Positions 58,737 through 64,000 of a stretch of 64,000 nucleotides of DNA are shown piece after piece. The notes below the pieces were generated by a model that saw only the letters and a list, made by a program, of their open reading frames with translations, did not search any database and was not told the origin of the DNA. The position numbers and the translations under genes were made by a program. The stretch is from Polyangiaceae bacterium. GTDB taxonomy: Bacteria > Myxococcota_A > Polyangia > Polyangiales > Polyangiaceae. Numbering within the stretch: the first letter of the stretch is position 1; every line of letters starts with the position of its first letter. Location: contig JADJYE010000033.1 in the NCBI GenBank assembly GCA_016719945.1, forward strand, positions 124,001 to 188,000, in the 5' to 3' direction.

Positions 58737-59703
58737 ATGACCTCGATGGATCGCAGGACGTTGCTACTCATTTCGTCGACCGCGCTGGCGCTGGGCTGCG
58801 TGCTCCAGCCGGACACCGAAGAGACCGAGGACGACGTTGACGAGGAGGAGGTCGAGGAGGTCGAGCAGGCCCTCACGCCTAGCCAATCGCCATCGATCCC
58901 CCAGAAGCAGAGCTTCTTCGTCTATAGCGACGGGATGTGGGGTGGGCTGCCGAGGTGCGGTGCCATCCTCATCGACCCGACGCACGTGCTCACCGCGTGG
59001 ACGTGCGGCGTGCCGAGCGTCCTTCAGGCGTACAACAACAGCGTGTACCCGACGTCGTTCGTGAGCGTCAAATCGCATGCGAGCTGGGGCGAAGCCGACT
59101 TGGGGGTGATCGAGCTCGACTCGCCCGCGCCGGCCGGCATGGTCCCGGCGACGATGGCGTGGACATTCCCGGGGCAGAATGCTCAGCTCAAGGTGCTCGG
59201 GGTCGGCAACTTCGGAGGGTGGTGGAACGTCCCGGCCGGCTCCGCCAAGCCGACGCGACCGTCTCCAGCACCGCAGTGCAGGGTGGGTCGTTTCTGACGT
59301 GGCAGGCAGTCGCGGAGCCCGGTGATCAGGGGAGGCGCGTTCTGGGGATCGCGCCTGCTTGGCATCACCAATTCCAGAACACGTGGGATGGGTTGAACCA
59401 GCGAGGCAAGTTCGCAAGTGTGCCCTCCAACCTGGCCTGGGTGCTCGACGCCATTGGCTACGACCTCTCCGAATTCTGGGTCCATCAGAATCGTACGATC
59501 CACAACCTGCCCACGCTGCAGACCTTCTCAGCGGCGACGGTCAAGGTGTGCGCGTACGCGTGTGAAAAGACCTCGACCTGTACGGCGTTCACGGCCACGC
59601 CCCAGCCGCCATTCTACACTTCGCAGACCTGCAAGCTGCTCGGCAGCGGGCAGGGTTGGCGAGGGGGACCCTGCAGGGCTCTACGGCGGGCTGGAAGCTC
59701 TGA
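58737..59703 (+). CDS. trypsin-fold lipoprotein with degenerate triad and PAN/Apple domain (frameshifted)
   Basis: AAGGAGA lies 8 bp before ATG 58737. Signal with lipobox ALALGC, acidic linker, then a chymotrypsin-like fold: RCGAILIDPTHVLTAWTCGV and EADLGVIELDSPAPAGM. The usual TAAHC reads TAWTC, so the catalytic His is Trp. After a frame change near 59255, AEPGDQGRRVLGIAPAW stands where GDSGG is expected, so the Ser is Gln. The C-terminus (VKVCAYACEKTSTCTAFTA, QTCKLLGSG) is a PAN/Apple-type module; a second frame change near 59665 gives the end GSTAGWKL. A binding pseudo-protease is the best reading. Confidence 0.6.
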
Positions 59704-60121
59704 CCGTCGCATAGCCCTGCCGAGCGCTGCCCCTGCCGCCGAGGCTGGGCAGCCGTGGGCTCGATCTTCGCGGGACGAAGCAGTCCCGCGGAATCGACGG
59801 ATTGGCCGTCCGCGTGACACACCAACGACCCTCGGGGATGCACACCTGAAGCTCTCCGGTGCCCGTCGGCCTCGCCCGCACCGGAGGGCCTACCACGGAC
59901 CAGCTGGGTGGCGCGCCGCTCGCCTCGACAGGGAGCAGAAAAAGGAGTTGATCGCTGGGGTGGAGCGCAGGGGGGACCTCGGCGCCTCCACAGCTCACCG
60001 GTGACGTGTAGGAGCGGCCCGTCACCAGGAGGCAGCCCGCCGGGGCCGAGCCGGCTACCCATGGCTCGCCGTCGCCTCCAGCATGGGTGCACGCCGCGAG
60101 GCATACGCACACCGGCTTCAC
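59681..60121 (-). CDS. Cys-containing hypothetical protein
   Basis: 146 residues (GCLLVTGRSYTSPVSCGG, QLLFLLPVEASGAPPSWSVV, LQVCIPEGRWCVTRTANP). Protein-like composition and moderately GC-rich third positions, with no recognised domain and a start that may lie elsewhere. The 3' end overlaps the convergent gene. The gene-free alternative for 59704-60181 cannot be excluded. Confidence 0.35.
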   Translation of the reverse strand: MKPVCVCLAACTHAGGDGEPWVAGSAPAGCLLVTGRSYTSPVSCGGAEVPPALHPSDQLLFLLPVEASGAPPSWSVVGPPVRARPTGTGELQVCIPEGRWCVTRTANPSIPRDCFVPRRSSPRLPSLGGRGSARQGYATVRASSPP

Positions 60122-60181
60122 GAACGACGAAGCCCTCTGTCACACGGACCGCGTGCTCGAAAGAATTGATAGGCTGAGGCA

Positions 60182-61285
60182 ATGTCCCGCAAGATCCTCG
60201 CGCAGCTCGCGGTAGCAGCGGGCGTGGCGCTCGGCAGCTGCTCCGACGAAGGCGAAGCGGGCGGCACCGGCGCCGGCGCCGGCGGGCCGACCACCCGGGA
60301 CGGGCGGCGGCGCCGCCGCCGGGGGAATGGGAGGTATTGCGGCGGGCGGCTCGGCGGGGGCGCCGCCTATCGAGAAACCCGAGGGGCTCGAGAGCTTCCT
60401 CTCGGGCGAGGAGGCAGACGCCGAGGTGACGCCGCTCGGCCCCGCGTGGATCCTCATGGGCGGCGGAACCGACGTCGACGAGGCCTTCGAGCGCTGGGTG
60501 CCCCTCGTCGAGGGTGGCGACGTCGTGGTCCTCGGACCTCGGGCGCCGATGGCTACAACGATTACCTCTACACGGACATCGGGGGCGTGGACTCGGTCGA
60601 GACGCTGCTCGTGAAGACCAGGGGCTTCGCTGACAGCGACTACGTCGCCGATCGCCCGTCGAGGGCCGAGGCGATCTTCTTGGCGGGCGGCGACCAAGCC
60701 ACCTACGTCACCAGCTGGAAAGGGACGCGCGTCGAGCTGGAGCTGGCGGCGGCGGCGCGCGGCGCCGTGATCGGCGGCACGAGCGCGGGTTGCGCAGTCC
60801 TCGGGGACTATTCGTTTTCGGCGCTCAACGACAGCGTCTACTCCGACGAGGCCCTCGCGGACCCGTACAACCGATTCATGACGATGGAACAGGAGTTTCT
60901 CAACTTCTCGAGACTCACCGGCGTGATCACCAACACGCACTTCGCCGAGCGCGATCGGATGAGTCGACTCATGACGTTCGTAGCGCGACCGATCGCAGAT
61001 AACTGGGCCACGAGCGCAGTTGGCGTTGGGGTCGACGAGGACACTGCCCTGTTCGTGGACGCGGCCGGCGAGGGCACGGTCCTCGGGAGCGGCGCGGTAT
61101 ACGTCGTCCGGTCGAACGGCGCGCCCGCGCTGTGCACCGCGGGGGAGCCGCTCGAGTACGATGCGCTCGAGCTCGTAGAGCTGCGCGCCGGGGACGTGGT
61201 CCTTCTCCCAGCCGGCACGAGCGACGTCCCCGCGACGCCGCTATCGGCGAGCTGCGGGGCCACGATTCCCGCGAGCCCATACTGA
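60182..61285 (+). CDS. cyanophycinase-like S51 peptidase lipoprotein (two frameshifts)
   Basis: Signal with lipobox VALGSC. After a Gly-rich linker the frame changes near 60300 to read WILMGGGTDVDEAFERWVP and changes back near 60537 to read TSGADGYNDYLYTDIGGVD. IFLAGGDQATYVTSW and VIGGTSAGCAVLGDYSFS contain the S51 nucleophile Ser (GGTSAG), and TGVITNTHFAERDRMSRLM the conserved His/Arg region. Family members cleave cyanophycin or act as exported dipeptidases or hydrolases. The C-terminal AGDVVLLPAG is an added small domain. Substrate unknown. Confidence 0.7.
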   Translation: MSRKILAQLAVAAGVALGSCSDEGEAGGTGAGAGGPTTRDGRRRRRRGNGRYCGGRLGGGAAYRETRGARELPLGRGGRRRGDAARPRVDPHGRRNRRRRGLRALGAPRRGWRRRGPRTSGADGYNDYLYTDIGGVDSVETLLVKTRGFADSDYVADRPSRAEAIFLAGGDQATYVTSWKGTRVELELAAAARGAVIGGTSAGCAVLGDYSFSALNDSVYSDEALADPYNRFMTMEQEFLNFSRLTGVITNTHFAERDRMSRLMTFVARPIADNWATSAVGVGVDEDTALFVDAAGEGTVLGSGAVYVVRSNGAPALCTAGEPLEYDALELVELRAGDVVLLPAGTSDVPATPLSASCGATIPASPY

Positions 61286-61309
61286 CCTCTGGACCGACGC
61301 TGCGGAGCT

Positions 61310-61692
61310 TCACGTCGCAGGCGCGACGCTTCCATCGGTCGCGGGCTGCGCGAGGAACCTCCGAATGGCTTCAGCCAGCCGCTCGGGCTGGCCGAGCTGA
61401 GGCAAGTGCCCTGCGTCCTCGAGGACCACGGTGCTGGCCGAGGGCATGCTGCGCGCGAGCTGCTCTCCCGACGAAGGCGGCGCGAACGAGTCTCTCGGCG
61501 CACCCTGAGCGGCTCGAGGTCGAGGCCCTGCGCGTATCGCTCGCGGCGCAGAGCATGCCGGGCTTTGGTCGCACGGTCCGCACCATGCTGCACGCCGTGT
61601 CCGATCTGGGGGGCTGGCGACCCGCGTTGTCGATGCGCGAGCCGATGGCCGCGCTCACCGTGCCGACGCTCTTCGCCATGCGAGACCGCGGA
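61310..61692. pseudogene. scrambled alpha/beta-hydrolase remnant (pieces on opposite strands)
   Basis: On the plus strand, 61550-61690 encodes MLHAVSDLGGWRPALSM and MAALTVPTLFAM, the middle of an alpha/beta hydrolase up to the strand before the catalytic acid. The expected continuation (RDSFAPPSSGEQLARSMP, VVLEDAGHLPQLGQPERLAE with the catalytic His) lies on the minus strand from about 61490 to a stop at 61310. The gene has therefore been broken by an inversion. Confidence 0.55.
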
Positions 61693-61706
61693 GGTCTCGC
61701 ATGGCG
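61674..61706. repeat. perfect 14-bp inverted repeat at the hydrolase junction
   Basis: CGCCATGCGAGACC at 61674-61687 and its exact complement at 61693-61706 around GCGGA. The left arm belongs to the hydrolase frame; the right arm matches, with one change, the sequence beside copy A at 53380. Confidence 0.8.
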
Positions 61707-61837
61707 TGAGGCTCGCCGCATCCCCTCGGGAGCGTCAAGGCGGGCGAGCGGTGATCTCCAGCGAGCGCATGCCTCGTTCCTCCAGCAACCTGGGGCGCCG
61801 TCGCTCTGGGCGGCCTCGGGCGCCCCGCTTCAGCCGC

Positions 61838-62765
61838 TCAGCCCTCGAGGACCTCCTCGAGCGAGCGCGCGGAGAGCGAGCGCTCGACCCAGCTGTCGAG
61901 CACGCTCACGTCGGTGGTGGCGAGGACGCGCTCGGCGGTGGCGTCGTCGACGGCGAAAGCCACGGAGGCGGAGCAGCCCGAGCAGGGTGCGAGCCTCCCC
62001 TCCCGCGCGACCCTCGTTGCGGCCCTCTGCGCGACCCTCGTTGCGGCCCTCTTCTCGGATGATCTCCAGCGAGCGCATGCCTCGTTCCTCCAGCAACCTG
62101 AGAATATTAGCGCGGATCTCTGCGGGCGCCGCGCCTTCGATGAGCGAGGCCAGGCGCTGGCGGAGGCGTAGGTCGGTGAGCTCGGTGACGGCCTCGGCGG
62201 CGCGGAGCACATCCGCCTCCGCCTCGGCGGTGAGGCTCCGCGGCCCGCGCGCTGCGACCTCCGCCGACCGCGCCAGCGCGACCAGCACTGCGAGCAGGAG
62301 GTGCTCACGGGCGTAGTCGATCGAGACGAGGTGGGGGAGATCGCGCGGGCCGAGCACGATCGGGCGGAGGACGATGGCGCCCTCGTCTCGGGGCTGGCGC
62401 GCCCAGCTCGCGGTCGCCTCGTCGAAGGTCAACACGACCAGCAACACCCGCACGGCGTGACGGCCGAGCGCGCTCGCGACCATCTGGATCCACGCGCGGG
62501 CTTCTCGGCGTCCGCGCGGCGTTGCACCTCGAGGATGACGATGGCGCGCAGCGGACCGTCCCGCTGTATCGCGTAGCTCGGCCACGAAGTCTGCGTGGCG
62601 GTGGGCCAGGACGACCTCGATGGCGGTCGACTCGAGCACCGTGACCGTGGTCTGCGACGAGAGAGGGAGCTGCACCTCTCCGAGTGCGAGCAGCTCGAGC
62701 AGCACCTCGGGGTGCTCCCTCAGCACGTCGAGCGGCGCCTCGTGGAAGAGGGTGCTGATGGCCAC
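61838..62765 (-). pseudogene. PD-(D/E)XK Rpn-like protein, copy C (frameshifted)
   Basis: The best preserved N-terminus of the three copies (LFHEAPLDVLREHPEVLLEL then ALGEVQLPLSSQTTVTVLE). The core is read out of frame between about 62560 and 62495 (an extra C followed by a compensating loss), removing the LEVQ motif. The C-terminal part changes frame near 61975 and ends ARSLEEVLEG. Shorter GRNEGRAEG repeat than copies A and B. Confidence 0.65.
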
Positions 62766-63062
62766 GCGGAGCGCTTGGCAATGGTGGTGCCAATGGAGCA
62801 ATGAGACGCTTCGCTGAAGAAGGGCGGCGTTCGAGCGGCATCCGCCAAACGTCGGGGCGGCGGTCGCCGGCGGAGAAGTGGCGCCCGCCGGGACCGAGCC
62901 CGGGCCATCGGCCCAGGCCGCTGGCGCCCCGAGTCGGGCAACGACGACCGAACCAGGGACATGGCCCGCATGTAGCCGGACGCTGTCGCTCTGATGGGTA
63001 GCCAGGGCGGCTGAACCGTAACCCCTCCAGGGAGGCCGCTCTTGGGGCGGCGGTGCTGGGTC

Positions 63063-63111
63063 GGCGACAGCGAGGCCAACCATTGAGCGAATACTCCCCG
63101 TCGCTGTCGCC
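63063..63111. repeat. REP-like palindrome
   Basis: Arms GGCGACAGC and GCTGTCGCC; centre as in the copy at 55988 with one change (AATACTCC for AATGCTCC). Confidence 0.75.
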
Positions 63112-63199
63112 AACCCCACCTCCAAAGTGCCCTGCTAGCGACCCACCCGCAGGATTCCCACTGGAAGTCGCTCGCTCGACGGCGTCTGCGGCCGACGGC

Positions 63200-63333
63200 G
63201 GCGACAGCGAGGCCACTTATTGGACGAATGGTCCCCGTAGCTGTCGCCGCAGGGCCGGGTTGGGCGCGCTGCCGACGAGCCGGCGCGGCACGACCCTCCG
63301 GAGAGGTCGACGCTCAGACCGGCCTACTCCGCT
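63200..63333. repeat. REP-like palindrome plus conserved flank (copy 2)
   Basis: The palindrome (63200-63248) has the same centre as that at 56124. The following about 85 bp match the flank at 26097-26190 (GGCGCGGCACGACCCTCCGG, CTCAGACCGGCCTAC) and end abruptly where the displaced ATPase piece begins. Confidence 0.75.
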
Positions 63334-63334
63334 G

Positions 63335-63431
63335 GGCTCGAGGCGTACGGCATCCGCGGGGAGGACCTGAGCGCGTTCGCGCGCGCGTCGCACGTGCGGG
63401 TGATCACGCCCGGCGCGGGCGCGGGGGAGAT
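63335..63431 (+). pseudogene. 97-bp displaced fragment of the HerA-like ATPase gene
   Basis: GGCATCCGCGGGGAGGACCT and the following bases to GCGGGGGAGATG match 51390-51481 with only a few differences. It encodes the YGIRGEDLSAFARASHV segment and is sharply bounded on both sides. Confidence 0.75.
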
Positions 63432-63440
63432 GCGGCCTTG

Positions 63441-63540
63441 TTAGGGCTTGAAGTCACGCGCCACGTGGGCCTGGTCGACGCAGCCGAGGTCCGCCGCGAG
63501 CCTCGCGAGGTTGGGGGCCTCGCCTCGCTCGATGCGGCAG
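63441..63540 (-). pseudogene. AraC-family HTH remnant, second copy
   Basis: LARLAADLGCVDQAHVARDF followed by a stop at 63441. Only one helix-turn-helix remains. Related to the remnant at 57085-57260. Between 63541 and 63626 I see nothing. Confidence 0.5.
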
Positions 63541-63626
63541 ATGGGGCCAATACCAAGATCGGCCCTCACGTCTCGGATGGCTGCACGTCTGCCTTCGAGA
63601 TCTCGTGCATGGTATCCTGGAGACCC

Positions 63627-63843
63627 ATGACGCTGACGGTGGAGATCGACCGCGAGACGGACGGCCGTTGGATCGCTGAGGTGCTGGAGCTGCCCGGCGT
63701 GCTGGCGTACGGCGAGAGCCGCGAGAGCGCGATCAGGACGGCGAAGGCGCTCGCGCTGCGTCCTCGCCGATCGGATCGAGCACGGCGAAGAGGACGGCGC
63801 AGCCCTCGAGACGGTGGCCTTCGTGACGTCCGCGGCGGCATGA
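63627..63843 (+). CDS. hicB: HicB-like antitoxin (frameshifted)
   Basis: MTLTVEIDRETDGRWIAEV and LPGVLAYGESRESAIRTA form the HicB partial RNase-H fold. A missing base near 63757 restores VLADRIEHGEEDGAALETV and a TGA that overlaps the next ATG (ATGA). About 71 residues. It neutralises HicA. Confidence 0.7.
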
Positions 63844-64000
63844 GCGGCTGGGGGCGACCAAGGCGAAGCTCGAGGACCGCCGCGCTGCTGAAGGTCGGCT
63901 GGACGGTGTCGCGAGAGAGGCTCCCACCGCACGCTCGAGCGTGATGGCGGGGAGTCGGTGACGTTTGCCTTCCACGACGGTGACGAGCTCGGGCGGGTGA
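63840..64000 (+). CDS. hicA: HicA-like mRNA interferase toxin (frameshifted, cut by window edge)
   Basis: MSGWG then, after a missing G near 63850, ATKAKLEDR, ALLKVGWTVSRE, and after another change GSHRTLERD with the catalytic-type His, and SVTFAFHDGDELGR. This matches the HicA double-stranded-RNA-binding-like fold. The 3' end lies outside the window. Confidence 0.65.

Larger units (their letters stand above)
61838..63248. repeat. segmental duplication, block 2
   Basis: Counterpart of 54717-56172, same orientation, including copy C, the conserved about 300-bp upstream segment and both palindromes at 63063 and 63200. Confidence 0.8.

Overview
The window is very GC-rich. Its lipoproteins, PQQ-type propeller protein, ElbD-like ether-lipid enzyme and polyketide-style HMG-CoA-synthase cassette point to a myxobacterium (Myxococcota, probably Polyangiales). 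That assignment is an inference from gene content and codon use. No rRNA, tRNA or CRISPR array was seen.

Region 1 (1-8.4 kb) is ordinary chromosome: a PQQ-propeller protein cut by the window edge, ketopantoate reductase, a TerC/Alx transporter, a diacylglycerol-kinase-family enzyme, two lipoproteins (one a polysaccharide deacetylase), an Sfp-type phosphopantetheinyl transferase and an FNR-like regulator.

Region 2 (8.4-25 kb) is an unusual lipid or polyketide-like locus. A radical SAM gene and an eleven-gene operon each carry an FNR-like box about 35 bp upstream. The operon order is alpha-oxoamine synthase, acyltransferase, dehydratase, KS, KR, HMG-CoA-synthase-like enzyme, two crotonase-fold enzymes, FabL-like reductase, ACP, FabL-like reductase. 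It contains the beta-branching cassette of trans-AT polyketide pathways but no modular PKS. Facing it are a short SDR and a ~1607-residue fusion (fatty-acyl reductase, AMP ligase, ACP, PlsC acyltransferase, SCP2) resembling Myxococcus ElbD. Together they could build a beta-branched amino-ketone lipid.

Region 3 (25-29 kb) holds lipoproteins, an HsdR-N-like nuclease domain protein, a 76-bp tandem repeat and the first copy of a dispersed palindromic repeat.

Region 4 (29-50.7 kb) is a defence island on the minus strand. In transcription order it has a small ORF and an AlbA_2/Schlafen-like protein, a SIR2 protein with a very long C-terminus, a DUF1998 helicase with a C-terminal nuclease, an SNF2 helicase, an Eco57I-type methylase, a small ORF, Mrr_N-McrB and McrC. 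Several junctions overlap by 4 bp (GTGA). It combines DISARM/Druantia-type parts with McrBC.

Region 5 (50.7-64 kb) is a repeat-rich, rearranged accessory zone: a HerA-like ATPase and a displaced fragment of it, three degenerate copies of a PD-(D/E)XK (Rpn-like) gene, a ~1.4-kb segmental duplication, REP-like palindromes, a scrambled hydrolase, VapBC and HicBA toxin-antitoxin pairs, a degenerate trypsin-fold protein with a PAN domain and an S51 peptidase.

Most genes from 30.5 kb to the end need single-base frame corrections, mostly apparent deletions, whereas about 26 kb before that is clean. Real pseudogenes and assembly errors cannot be separated from the sequence alone.
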